A stretch of DNA of 40,872 bases from Deltaproteobacteria bacterium. Lineage in GTDB: Bacteria > Desulfobacterota > Desulfarculia > Adiutricales > Adiutricaceae. The DNA lies in assembly GCA_031263485.1 (NCBI GenBank), contig JAISFS010000119.1, positions 1-40,872 of the forward strand, written 5' to 3'. Shown piece after piece: positions 1-7,830 of the stretch. Positions within the stretch are counted from its first letter, which is position 1. Each line of letters starts with the position of its first letter. The notes beneath the pieces are model-generated. The model saw only the letters and a list, made by a program, of their open reading frames with translations, ran no database searches and was not told the DNA's origin. A program made the translations under genes and the position numbers.

Positions 1-564
1 CCCCCGAAGATCCAGCGTGAAGTCCCTTTCCATGAGCCCGTTCGCGACGGCGTACCGGAATATCTGGCTCAGAAGCGTCTTGACCCGGTGCAGGGTCTCG
101 ATATGGCCCTGGGCCTCGATGGGCCTCAACACCTCGGACAGGACTATGGCGGGCTTGATCTCGTCGGGCCGGAGATCCCCCAGATAAGGGAGTATCTTTT
201 TTTCGAGATTGGTAAGGTTCTTCCGTCTGGTCTTCGCGGCCAGGCCCGGAAGGAACTTGTCAGCCCATTCGATGGCCAGCTGGCGGAACGTTTCTGCCGG
301 ACGCTTGTCTTTCGGGAAGGGATCCGTTCCGTCCGCAAGGGTTTTCTTGAATGCCGCCGCTTCCGCGCGGGCATCCGAAAGGCTGACATCCGGGAAGGCA
401 CCCAGGCTCTTCAGGAGACGTCTGCCACGGAACGTGTACTGGAGCCGCCAAAGCCTGGAGCCCGCCGGCTTGACTTCCAGATAGAGGCCCAAACCCCCAC
501 CGTCATAAAGCTTGTAGGCCTTGTCCCTTGGCTGGGAGTTCTTGATCTCGTTGTAAGTGAGCAT
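1..564 (-). CDS. P4-type tyrosine integrase, N-terminal part (runs off window)
   Basis: The frame is open from the ATG at 562-564 to the window edge, so only about 188 N-terminal residues are seen. Residues 1-85 look like the DUF4102 arm-binding domain of P4-like integrases (AYKLYDGGGLGLYLEV, then SRLWRLQYTFRGRR, then LGAFPDVSLSDARAEA). Residues 100-188 look like the SAM-like core-binding domain (ETFRQLAIEWADKFLPGL onward). The catalytic R-H-R-Y domain lies outside the window. A GAGG stands about 6 bases before the ATG. The gene reads away from the 3' end of tRNA-Thr, the usual position of an integrase at the tRNA end of an integrated element, so an island probably extends to the left. By family, the enzyme does site-specific recombination at a tRNA 3' end. 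The family call is firm; whether the gene is intact cannot be seen. Confidence 0.88.
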   Translation of the reverse strand, partial: MLTYNEIKNSQPRDKAYKLYDGGGLGLYLEVKPAGSRLWRLQYTFRGRRLLKSLGAFPDVSLSDARAEAAAFKKTLADGTDPFPKDKRPAETFRQLAIEWADKFLPGLAAKTRRKNLTNLEKKILPYLGDLRPDEIKPAIVLSEVLRPIEAQGHIETLHRVKTLLSQIFRYAVANGLMERDFTLDLRG

Positions 565-574
565 GAGGGACCTC

Positions 575-624
575 GCGCGGTATCGCGGCAGACCGACCAT
601 CCGATACCGCGCAGGATACCGCGC
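575..624. promoter_or_regulatory. Inverted and direct repeats upstream of the integrase
   Basis: GCGCGGTATCG (575-585) is the exact inverse of CGATACCGCGC (602-612), and a near copy GGATACCGCGC follows at 614-624. The set begins 11 bases upstream of the integrase ATG. Such a cluster fits arm-type integrase sites or an autoregulatory operator; which one is inference. A degenerate version sits at the same place in the second integrase locus (near 16758-16808). Confidence 0.5.
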
Positions 625-662
625 ACGTTCCCGGTTGTCAATTGCGTCCTCGGACGTCTATT

Positions 663-714
663 GCAATAAGAAAAACGGCTAAACCCTTGCGGATTCAGCC
701 GTTTTTCTTATTGC
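663..714. terminator. Bidirectional hairpin terminator between tRNA-Thr and the integrase
   Basis: An 18-base perfect inverted repeat (663-680 with 697-714, cores AAAAACGGCT and AGCCGTTTTT) surrounds a 16-base loop. The stem carries A/T runs on both sides, so it can act as a rho-independent terminator in either direction. On the minus strand it would end the tRNA-Thr transcript before the integrase. Confidence 0.75.
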
Positions 715-747
715 CGGACGCTCTCGGATGTCGGTGAAAGCAAGCAG

Positions 748-823
748 TGGAGCCGTTGAAGGGACTCGAACCCATAACCTGCTGATTACAAATCAGCTGC
801 TCTACCATTGAGCTACAACGGCT
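748..823 (-). tRNA. tRNA-Thr (anticodon TGT)
   Basis: The reverse complement is a complete 76-base cloverleaf. The acceptor stem is AGCCGTT with AACGGCT, the D arm contains AGCTCAATGGTAGAGC, the anticodon stem-loop is CTGAT-TTTGTAA-ATCAG with anticodon TGT, the T arm contains GGTTCGAGTCC, and CCA is encoded (748-750 on the plus strand read TGG). Its 3' end faces the integrase at 564, which makes it the likely attachment site of the element to the left. A weak -10-like TATTCT lies about 25 bases upstream; no clear -35 was found. Confidence 0.97.
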
Positions 824-916
824 CTTTACGGGACCGACGACGGCCAGAAGAATATCTAGCAGAAAGCCCCGAAAAAGGCTAGAGGGTCGCGGCCCCTACG
901 ACCGGATTGAACCCGG

Positions 917-950
917 GGCGGAAGCCGTGCGCCGACGCGCGGCTTCCGCC
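917..950 (-). terminator. GC-rich hairpin downstream of pnp
   Basis: GGCGGAAGCCG (917-927) and CGGCTTCCGCC (940-950) form a perfect 11-base-pair stem with a 12-base loop, starting 23 bases past the pnp stop codon. There is no T run directly after it on the minus strand, so it may be an end-protecting structure or a weak terminator rather than a classic intrinsic one. Confidence 0.5.
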
Positions 951-972
951 AGCGCACGCTCGACAGAGGCGG

Positions 973-3072
973 CTACCTGTCGTCGGACTCTTCCAGGACC
1001 GCGCGGCGGGAGAGGCGGATCTTGTTGAACCTGTCTATCTCGAGCACCTTGACCTTGATGACGTCTCCCTCGGAGACGGCGTCCCGGACGCTCTTCAGGC
1101 GCTCGCGGGCGAGCTGCGAGATATGCACCAGGCCGTCCACGCCGGGCATGATCTCGACGAAGGCCCCGAAGTCCACGATCTTTACCACCTTGCCCTCGTA
1201 GATCCTGCCGATGTCCGGGAGGTTGGCGCGGGGGTCGGTGCGCTTGCGGATGGCCTCGATGGCCGCATCGGCCTTGTCCTGGGACGGCGCGAAGATGGTT
1301 ATCTTGCCGCTGTCCTCCACGTCCAGGCGCGTCTCGGTCTCGCTCTGGATGGCCTTGATGATCTTGCCGCCGGGCCCGATGACGTCCTTGATCTTCTCCG
1401 AGGGGATCTCGATCACCGTCATCTTGGGGGCGTACTTGGACACCTCGGGCCGCGGGGCCGCGAGGCACTTGGCCATCTGTTCCAGGATATGCAGCCGCCC
1501 GTCCCGGGCCTGGCTCAGGGCCTTCTCCATGATGGAGCGGGTGACGCCGCTTATCTTGATGTCCATCTGGACCGCCGTGATGCCCTGGGCGGTGCCCGCC
1601 ACCTTGAAGTCCATGTCGCCCAGATGGTCCTCGTCCCCCAGGATGTCCGTAAGGATCGTCGCCGCCTCGCCGTCCATGATGAGGCCCATGGCCACGCCGG
1701 CCACCGGGGACTTGATGGGGACGCCGGCGTCCATCAGCGACAGCGAGGCGGAGCACACGGTGGCCATGGAGGAGGAGCCGTTGGACTCCAGGATCTCGCT
1801 CACCACGCGGATGGTGTAGGGGAAGTCCTCCTGGGGGGGCAACACGGCGCGGAGCGCCCGCTCGGCCAGGGCCCCGTGCCCTATCTCGCGGCGGCCGGGG
1901 GAGCCGAGCCGCTTGGCCTCGCCCGTGGAGTACGGCGGGAAGTTGTAGTTGAGCATGAAGGACTTGGACGTGTCGCCGATGAGCGACTCGAGCCTCTGCT
2001 CGTCGTAGCTGGATCCCAGCGTGGCCGTGCCCAGGCTCTGGGTCTCGCCGCGCGTGAAGATGGCCGAGCCGTGGGCCCTGGGCAGGACGCTCACCTCGCA
2101 GTCGATGGGCCGCACCTCCGTGAGCGCCCTCCCGTCGATGCGCTTGCCCTCGTTCAGGATGAGCCCGCGGAGCACGTCCCCCTCCAGCTGGCGGAAGGCC
2201 TCGGCGGGGTCCGTGGAGCCCTCCGGGGCCTCCGGGGCGAAGTCCTCCTTGACGCGGGCCTTCATGGCCAGAAGTCCCTTCTGGCGGGGCTGCTTCTCGC
2301 GGATGGTCAGGACCTCCAGCATCTCGGAGCGCCGGGAGCCCTTGATTCTCTCTATCAGCTCCAGATCGCGCGTGACCGCGATGGGCGCTCGCTTCTCCTT
2401 GCCCGAGGCCTTCTGGAGCTCCAGCTGGAGCTTCAGCAGGGGCTGCACGGCCTCCTTGGCCATGAAGATGGCCTCCAGGACCACATCCTCGGGGACCTCG
2501 CGGGCACCGCCCTCAACCATCACCACGGCGTCCCTGGAGGAGGCCACGATGAGGTAGAGATCCGCCGCCGCCACCTGCGCCTGGGTCGGCGACGTCACGA
2601 GCTTGCCGTCCACCCGGCAGACCCTGGTCCCGGCGATGGGGCCGTCGAAGGGTATGTCGGAGAGCATGAGCGCCGTGGACGCGCCCAAAAGGGCCAGCAT
2701 GTCGGGATCGTACTTGTCGTCCACGCTCCAGGCCTGGCAGATGACCTGCGTCTCGTAGGTCCAGGCCTTGGTGATGAGCGGCCTGATCGGCCGGTCGATG
2801 ATCCTCGCGGTGAGCGTCTCCTTCTCCGACCCGCGTCCCAGCTCGCGGCGGAAATAGTTGCCGGGGATGCGGCCCACCGCGTAGAGCCGCTCCTGGTAGT
2901 CCACGGTGAGCGGCAGGAAATCCAGACCCTCCCGCACGTCGTTGGACGCCTGGGCGGTCGCCAGCACCATGGTTTCCCCCATGGCGACCACCACGGAACC
3001 CGCGGCCTGCCTGGCCACCTTGCCGGTCTCGATGGAGAGCCGCGAGTCCCCGAACTTCGTTTCGACTTTCAT
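973..3072 (-). CDS. pnp: Polyribonucleotide nucleotidyltransferase (PNPase)
   Basis: A 699-residue protein, close to the usual PNPase length. It is a phosphorolytic 3'-5' exoribonuclease of the RNA degradation machinery. Two RNase PH domains flank the alpha-helical linker; the second has the active-site stretch GDEDHLGDMDFKVAGT with the conserved Asp residues and Lys. A KH domain follows at about 546-605 (IKDVIGPGGKIIKAI) and an S1 domain at about 620-690 (GKVVKIVDFGAFVEI). I start at ATG 3072 (MKVETKFGD) because GGAG lies 8 bases before it; the open frame reaches six codons further up, with no ribosome site there. It is the last gene of the rimP-to-pnp run and follows rpsO, as in many bacteria. 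The 700-base gap from rpsO is unusually long. Confidence 0.97.
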   Translation of the reverse strand: MKVETKFGDSRLSIETGKVARQAAGSVVVAMGETMVLATAQASNDVREGLDFLPLTVDYQERLYAVGRIPGNYFRRELGRGSEKETLTARIIDRPIRPLITKAWTYETQVICQAWSVDDKYDPDMLALLGASTALMLSDIPFDGPIAGTRVCRVDGKLVTSPTQAQVAAADLYLIVASSRDAVVMVEGGAREVPEDVVLEAIFMAKEAVQPLLKLQLELQKASGKEKRAPIAVTRDLELIERIKGSRRSEMLEVLTIREKQPRQKGLLAMKARVKEDFAPEAPEGSTDPAEAFRQLEGDVLRGLILNEGKRIDGRALTEVRPIDCEVSVLPRAHGSAIFTRGETQSLGTATLGSSYDEQRLESLIGDTSKSFMLNYNFPPYSTGEAKRLGSPGRREIGHGALAERALRAVLPPQEDFPYTIRVVSEILESNGSSSMATVCSASLSLMDAGVPIKSPVAGVAMGLIMDGEAATILTDILGDEDHLGDMDFKVAGTAQGITAVQMDIKISGVTRSIMEKALSQARDGRLHILEQMAKCLAAPRPEVSKYAPKMTVIEIPSEKIKDVIGPGGKIIKAIQSETETRLDVEDSGKITIFAPSQDKADAAIEAIRKRTDPRANLPDIGRIYEGKVVKIVDFGAFVEIMPGVDGLVHISQLARERLKSVRDAVSEGDVIKVKVLEIDRFNKIRLSRRAVLEESDDR

Positions 3073-3772
3073 TTGTTCTCCTCGCCCCAAACCTTACTCC
3101 TCGGGGCCTGTGTCTTTCCGCTGCCCGGGAGCCGTCTCTTCCGGCCCCGGGCGATCCGTTTCGCTCTGCCTACGGCGCTTCCCCATGGCCGCGCCGTGCC
3201 TCGCGCCCGTCGTGCTGCCTGCGTCCCGCGCCTTGTCCATGTTCCTGGGCGCCGTCCCCTATCCCCGGAGCAACCGGGGGCCCGACCGACCCATCCCCGA
3301 ACGTCGCGGGGGAGCCGCCGGCCCCCGAGGGCATGGCCCTGGGGGCATCGGTGCGCCTTCCATCTCAGTCGTCCTTCTCAAGCCTTACTGGTTCCGTCTT
3401 CCGTCTCCCGTCTCCCGACCCCAGGCCTTGCGGGGACCCGGGCCGCCCGGTCCGTGGCGGCATTCGCCTCTCCGGGTCATCCGGGACCCGCCGATCCTTA
3501 CCGGAGCACAAGAGCAACGGTCCGAGCCGCCGGGTATTCGCCGTCGGCCCGTCGGATCCGCGCCCCCGCCAACGGCGCGGCGAGGCGGAGGCGCCGTGCC
3601 GCGCGAGCCCGCGCGGCGGGTACCCGTATTCGCCTGAACTTCCCCCTACTGTCCTGGGCCTGTCTTGCGCCGTACCCTGAGCACCAAGATTCCGGAGCGA
3701 TAGGAGGATCCTCAGCCGGTTTCAACGACGACGATCCGGAGAAGATCCCGCCGGACCTGCGCCTCAGCCGGT
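3073..3772. other. Gap between rpsO and pnp, no gene seen
   Basis: The pnp-rpsO interval is normally short and holds a hairpin for PNPase autocontrol; here it is about 700 bases. It is very GC-rich. The frames open in it give arginine/proline/serine-rich products without a recognisable domain. Short pyrimidine repeats such as TCTTCCGTCTCCCGTCTCCCG occur around 3400. I see no RNA gene or convincing promoter. Confidence 0.6.
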
Positions 3773-4042
3773 CTACCGGCGCAGACCCAGCTTCGCGATG
3801 AGGTCGCGATAGCGGGTGATGTCCTTACGCCTGAGGTAGTTCAAAAGTCGGCGGCGCTGGCCCACCAGCTTCAGGAGCCCGCGGCGCGAGCAGTGGTCCT
3901 TGTGGTGGGTCTTGAAGTGCCCGGTCAGGTTGGTGATGCGCTCGGTCAGGAGCGCCACCTGCACCTCGGTCCCGCCGGTATCGGTATCGTGGAGCCGGTT
4001 TCCGGCGATGATCTCCTCGGTCTTTTCCTTGGTTATCGACAT
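3773..4042 (-). CDS. rpsO: 30S ribosomal protein S15
   Basis: An 89-residue protein, exactly the family length, that binds the central domain of 16S rRNA. Conserved stretches are visible: [16 protein letters not shown], then [20 protein letters not shown], then the C-terminal [20 protein letters not shown]. The start is ATG at 4042 with GGGAGA just upstream. It lies between truB and pnp, the common bacterial order. Nothing in it is odd, in contrast to the repeat-bearing genes before it. Confidence 0.98.
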   Translation of the reverse strand: MSITKEKTEEIIAGNRLHDTDTGGTEVQVALLTERITNLTGHFKTHHKDHCSRRGLLKLVGQRRRLLNYLRRKDITRYRDLIAKLGLRR

Positions 4043-4104
4043 GGAATCTCCCTGCCCTTATGACGCGGCCCTGCCGCGCCGGATGCGGGCCCGTTTCCCG
4101 CGTT

Positions 4105-5478
4105 TCACGAGGGGCCCTGAAAGACCCGCAGGGGCCGCAAGTAAGGCCCCCGGGGCGTTGAAAAGCCTGATTCCGCGACGGACGGCGGCACGTGACCGTC
4201 CCGGCTGTCCGTACCGTCGTCCCGGCGATGGTCCGTGCCGCCATCGAACGTCCGATCCCGACCGTCGTCCCGCCGGTGGTCCGTGCCGCCATCGAACGTC
4301 CGATCCCGGCCGTCGTCCCGCCGGTGGTCCGTGCCGCCATCGAACGTCCGATCCCGGCCATCGTCCCGTCGGCGAGCCGAGCCGCCGTCGAACGTCCGAC
4401 CCTGGCCCTCACCGACGCGCCCGTTCGGGCCGCCTCCGGAAAGCGTGTCTTCCGGCGGGGCGTCCGGCCCTTCCGTACGGGAGGGCCCGCCAGGACCGCA
4501 GAACTCGGCCAGCGCCACCAGAGCGCCCCTGAGGGTCACGATCACCGTGCCGGCGGGATAGCCGCCGCGCGGGCCCGGCCACAGGGGACTGCCGGGAAGC
4601 CTGGCCAGGCGGGCGGAGGAGACCCGTGCGCCGCAGAGCCGCGCCCCCCGGCGCAGGAACTCAGCCTCGCCTTCGTCCGCCGGGTACTCCGGATGATCCG
4701 GAAGCGCGTCCCTCGGGGCGATGAGCGCGGCCGCGAGGCTCTCGCGGTTGTAAGGCGGCGTCAGGGCGCCGGACAGGCCGAAGGGCCCCAGGGTCTCCCT
4801 GCGGAGCGCCTGGAGCGCCCCCCCACCCAGGCCAAGGGCCTCGCCCAGGTCGCGGGCGAGCGATCTCACGTAGAAGCCGCTTCCGACCTCGATCCGGAAC
4901 CTCAGGACGGGAGGGTCCCAGCCGATAAGCTCGCAGGAACGCATCAGCGCGGGCCGCTCCGGGAGCGGATCTCGCGCCTCTCCGCGCCTGGCGGCCCTGT
5001 AGCTGGGCACACCGGCCACCTTGACTGCCGAGAAGAGCGGCGGCCGCTGGGGCCTTATCCCCAAAAAGCCCTCCAAGGCCTCGCGGACGGGCCCGATCCC
5101 CGGGAAGGGGCCATTGTACTCCGAAAGCACCCTCCCCGTCACGTCCTGGGTGTCCGTGTCAAGGCCCAGGCGGATCTCCCCTGTGTAGACCTTGTCGCAT
5201 CCCATGACGAGGGGGGCGAGTTTCGCCGCGGGACCCGCGAGCACCCCCGCGAGCCCGGTGGCCAGCGGGTCCAGGGTGCCCACGTGCCCCGCCTTCCTGA
5301 CGCCCAGGTGCCGCCTCGTCTCCCTGACCAGGGAGAAGGTGGTGGCCCCCTGCGGCTTGTCGAAAAGGAGGAGCCCGCAGAAGTCGCCCTCCGAGCGTCC
5401 CCCCGCCTCCGGGCCGCGACGTCCCCCGCCGCGAAGCTCCTCGCGCCGCCCGCGGGCCTCCTCCGATACCGTCATCAT
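4105..5478 (-). CDS. truB: tRNA pseudouridine(55) synthase TruB with a repeat-bearing C-terminal extension
   Basis: A 457-residue protein, well over the usual 300-320. It makes pseudouridine 55 in the T loop of tRNAs. The core is clear: GLLLFDKPQGATTFSLV, then the catalytic motif GHVGTLDPLATG with Asp70, then VYTGEIRLGLDTDTQD and, later, FRIEVGSGFYVRSLARDLG. After about residue 340 the sequence becomes low in complexity. Residues about 352-415 are four near-identical 16-residue repeats (RTFDGGTDHRRDDGRD), rich in Asp and Arg and probably disordered, followed by about 40 residues without a recognised domain. ATG 5478 follows the nrnA stop by 12 bases, with GAGGGG upstream. The tail looks like a recent local repeat expansion, because the DNA copies are almost identical. 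Confidence 0.95.
   Translation of the reverse strand: MMTVSEEARGRREELRGGGRRGPEAGGRSEGDFCGLLLFDKPQGATTFSLVRETRRHLGVRKAGHVGTLDPLATGLAGVLAGPAAKLAPLVMGCDKVYTGEIRLGLDTDTQDVTGRVLSEYNGPFPGIGPVREALEGFLGIRPQRPPLFSAVKVAGVPSYRAARRGEARDPLPERPALMRSCELIGWDPPVLRFRIEVGSGFYVRSLARDLGEALGLGGGALQALRRETLGPFGLSGALTPPYNRESLAAALIAPRDALPDHPEYPADEGEAEFLRRGARLCGARVSSARLARLPGSPLWPGPRGGYPAGTVIVTLRGALVALAEFCGPGGPSRTEGPDAPPEDTLSGGGPNGRVGEGQGRTFDGGSARRRDDGRDRTFDGGTDHRRDDGRDRTFDGGTDHRRDDGRDRTFDGGTDHRRDDGTDSRDGHVPPSVAESGFSTPRGPYLRPLRVFQGPS
4231..4422. repeat. 48-bp tandem repeat inside truB, four copies
   Basis: Copies begin at 4231, 4279, 4327 and 4375, an exact 48-base period, each starting near GTCCGTGCCGCC and containing ATCGAACGTCCGA. 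The first three differ by only a few bases; the fourth is more diverged. The period is a multiple of three, so changes in copy number keep the truB frame. Confidence 0.95.
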
Positions 5479-5490
5479 CGATCCGGCCCC

Positions 5491-6582
5491 TCAGCCGACG
5501 CATTCCGGGAGCATGCCGGTGAGCCCGGCCAGGAACCTCTCCCGTGCCTCCATACAGGCGGGGGCCGGGTCGGTGTAGGCGGCGGCCAGGACGTGGCCCC
5601 CGCCGCCGTAGGCGGACGCCACCGCTCGGGCCGACACGGGGTAACGGCTCCTGAGGCTCACCTTGACGCGGCCGCGGCCGTCCTCCTTGAAGAGCGCCGC
5701 CAGATCCACCCCTTTTACCGCGCGGGGGAAGTCCACGAAGCCCTCTGAGTCCTCCCGCGAGGCGCCGGAGCGCTCGATCATCTCGGAGGTCAGGAACATC
5801 GTCGCCACCCTTCCCCCGCGGAAGTACTCCATGCTCCCCAGGGAGAGGTGCAGGAGCCGCATCCGGGCGGGGCTGAAGCTCTGGTTCAGCTTGGTGTTGA
5901 TCCCCTCCAGATCGCCTCCGAGCTCCACGAGGTCCGCCGCCTCCCGGAGGGACGAGGCGGTCGTGTTGGCCTGGGTGAAGAAGCCCGTGTCCGAGACGAT
6001 GGCGGCCAGAAGCGACTCCAGCATGGGCGGGTTGAAGGGGGCGTTTAAGGCCTTCAGGGCCCGCGCCACCATCTCGCCGGTGCTGGATGCGCCGGGGTCG
6101 TGGTAGAGCCCCGCGACGCCGGTCGGCGGCTCCGAATGCACGTGGTGATCGATCACCAGATACGGCGGGAGACGGTCGCGGTAATCCTCGGGGGGGGAGT
6201 CCGGCCAGACCCGGTCGGGACCGTGGCAGTCCACGAAGACCACCAGGTCCCAGTCCTCCCGCCTCACGTCCCCCGGATCGTCGAAGGCCCGGCGAGGGCC
6301 GGTGAAGCCGTCCAGGATGAAGCGGGTGTTGTTCGCGATCTTGCCCGAGGTGCCGACCGTCGCCGCGAGGCCCATGTCGTTCAGTGCCTCGCCCAGCGCC
6401 ACCCCCGCGCCCAGGGCGTCCCCGTCGGGATTGTGGTGGCCCATGATGAGCACCCTCCCCGCGGAAGCCAAGGCGGCCAGGAAGGACGGCTCCGGCGCCA
6501 CGGGGAGGCTCGCGTCCACGGGGCAGGTAGCCCCGACGGAGGGGGCGGCGACGGGGCCGACGTTCAGGCGGGTGGGTGGCAT
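5491..6582 (-). CDS. nrnA: DHH/DHHA1 phosphoesterase, NrnA-like (nanoRNase / pAp phosphatase)
   Basis: About 363 residues from the chosen start. The family degrades 2-5-nt RNAs and often dephosphorylates pAp. Visible motifs are the metal-binding HNPDGDALG, VFVDCHGPDRV, the DHH signature in YLVIDHHVHSE, the conserved DTGFFTQANT, and the DHHA1 glycine-rich ASAYGGGGHVLAAAY near the C-terminus. The open frame extends far upstream into rbfA, but that part is a shadow of rbfA's repeat tail. I take the ATG at 6582 (weak GTGAG upstream); a start nearer the conserved core is also possible. Its place between rbfA and truB matches Desulfovibrio-like operons and B. subtilis-type clusters. Family firm, start uncertain. 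Confidence 0.9.
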   Translation of the reverse strand: MPPTRLNVGPVAAPSVGATCPVDASLPVAPEPSFLAALASAGRVLIMGHHNPDGDALGAGVALGEALNDMGLAATVGTSGKIANNTRFILDGFTGPRRAFDDPGDVRREDWDLVVFVDCHGPDRVWPDSPPEDYRDRLPPYLVIDHHVHSEPPTGVAGLYHDPGASSTGEMVARALKALNAPFNPPMLESLLAAIVSDTGFFTQANTTASSLREAADLVELGGDLEGINTKLNQSFSPARMRLLHLSLGSMEYFRGGRVATMFLTSEMIERSGASREDSEGFVDFPRAVKGVDLAALFKEDGRGRVKVSLRSRYPVSARAVASAYGGGGHVLAAAYTDPAPACMEARERFLAGLTGMLPECVG

Positions 6583-6775
6583 CAGGCTCACTTGGGCACT
6601 CGGCTGCCCGGCGGGACGGCATCGGGGCCGTTCGGGACCGGGGAGGCGGAAGCCGTTGATGTCAAGGTGCCGTGACGGATGGCGTCCGGCGCCGAGGGAT
6701 GGTTCATGTTGAGCCTTACGGGATCCGACCCGGCCTCCGGTCGCCGCCGTCTTCGACGGAGAGAGCGCCGCCGCC

Positions 6776-7393
6776 TCAAGAATCTCCTTCGATATCAACG
6801 CCGCCGTCGGCATCATCGCTGTCGGGATAGCCGTTGTCGGCATCGGCATCGGCGTCGCCGTAGTCGTCATCGCCGCCAACGGAATCGCCGTAGTCGTCAT
6901 CGCCGCCAACGGAATCGCCGTCAACGGAATCTTCATGCCCGCCTACGCCGACAACGGAATCGGCTCCGGCCCCGCCCTGACCTTCCGCCCCGGTCGCGCC
7001 GCCCGCCTGGCCTTTGGCGGGGGAGGCCGGGGTCCCGGCCCTCAAGGCGGCGACGGATGGGTCGGTCGCGAGGATCTCCATGACCCTCTGGGCGTAGGCG
7101 GGGTTCTTGTCGAAGATGAAGACCACCTCCGGCGTGAACCTCAGGGACAGCCCGCCGGCCAGGCTGGCCCTCACGAAGCCCGCCGCCTTGCGGAGGGCCC
7201 TCGCCGCCTCGGCCTCCGCCTCCTCGCCCCCCATGACGCTGTAGTACACGTAGGCCCTGCGCATGTCGGGGGACACCTTGGCCCGGGTGACGTTAAGCGT
7301 CCTGAGCCTGGGGTCCGAGACCCGGGTCACGAAGAGCCGCGAGACGAAATCGCATATGACGCTCGCCGTCTTCTCAAGCCTCCGCTCCGTCAT
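6776..7393 (-). CDS. rbfA: Ribosome-binding factor A with an acidic repeat tail
   Basis: About 205 residues against 115-135 for typical RbfA, a cold-shock factor that helps mature the 5' end of 16S rRNA. The KH-like core is residues 1-110 (MTERRLEKTASVICDFVSR, then SDPRLRTLNVTRAKVSPDMR and AYVYYSVM, then LSLRFTPEVVFIFDKN). From about 115 the protein turns Gly/Ala-rich and then strongly acidic, with a doubled 10-residue unit (GGDDDYGDSV) and a DADADAD run. ATG 7393 lies 5 bases after the ylxP stop; a GTG eleven codons upstream is a less likely start. The tail is not part of the family fold and is probably disordered. Confidence 0.95.
   Translation of the reverse strand: MTERRLEKTASVICDFVSRLFVTRVSDPRLRTLNVTRAKVSPDMRRAYVYYSVMGGEEAEAEAARALRKAAGFVRASLAGGLSLRFTPEVVFIFDKNPAYAQRVMEILATDPSVAALRAGTPASPAKGQAGGATGAEGQGGAGADSVVGVGGHEDSVDGDSVGGDDDYGDSVGGDDDYGDADADADNGYPDSDDADGGVDIEGDS
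6856..6915. repeat. 30-bp exact tandem duplication in the rbfA tail
   Basis: Two adjacent 30-base copies (6856-6885 and 6886-6915, starting CGCCGTAGTCGTCATCGCC) encode the doubled GGDDDYGDSV unit. GGCATC hexamers lie next to it (about 6837-6853). Confidence 0.9.
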
Positions 7394-7398
7394 ATATT

Positions 7399-7707
7399 CT
7401 AACCCACGTCCCCCAGGTTCATGCACTCCAGCCGGGAGTCCACCACCTCGGCGTCCGCGTTGGACTCGATGAAGTCCAGCATGCGGTCAAGCACGGCGTT
7501 CAGGATCCTGGCGTCCGACCCGCAGACGGCGAAACCCAGGACGGCGGACTCGCGTGAGGCGAGCTCCTCCGGGCCGCTCACCTCGGAGGCGGCCGCGTTG
7601 AAGCGGGACTTCACGCGCCCGAGAAGGCTCTTCACAACCTTCCTCCTGCCCTTCAGGCTGTCCTGCCCCTCCATGAAAAGGGTAACCTCCAAAATGCCCA
7701 CTACCAT
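7399..7707 (-). CDS. ylxP: DUF503 family protein (YlxP-like)
   Basis: A 102-residue protein starting MVVGILEVTLFMEGQDSLKGRR, the typical DUF503 start, followed by VVKSLLGRVKSRFN and SAVLGFAVCGSDARILNAVLDRMLDFIES. The family lies between infB and rbfA in many bacteria and has been linked to ribosome maturation; its biochemical role is not settled. Here too it lies between infB and rbfA, with the rbfA start 5 bases beyond its stop. The distance from infB is nearly 500 bases, filled by a minisatellite. Confidence 0.93.
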   Translation of the reverse strand: MVVGILEVTLFMEGQDSLKGRRKVVKSLLGRVKSRFNAAASEVSGPEELASRESAVLGFAVCGSDARILNAVLDRMLDFIESNADAEVVDSRLECMNLGDVG

Positions 7708-7830
7708 GATCCGAAACCTGCGCCTGAAACGTACCGTCCGGCCTCCCTGCCTGTAACCTCAAGGCTCCTTCGGCCCGCAGGGAATTGAGGTCTGAAGGAC
7801 TAGGGACCGAACGCCTGAAAGGCCTCGGGG

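Noticed and set aside
907-3801. Plus-strand open frame of more than 900 codons opposite pnp
   Set aside because: It is a mirror of the PNPase frame, caused by GC-rich third positions; the product is His/Leu/Gly/Arg-rich without any domain. Similar long frames opposite infB, nusA, nrnA and truB were rejected for the same reason.
6588-6779. Small arginine-rich gene between rbfA and nrnA
   Set aside because: It starts inside the end of rbfA and its first 15 residues are an Arg run produced by the rbfA repeat in another frame; there is no ribosome site. I treat this interval as the nrnA leader.
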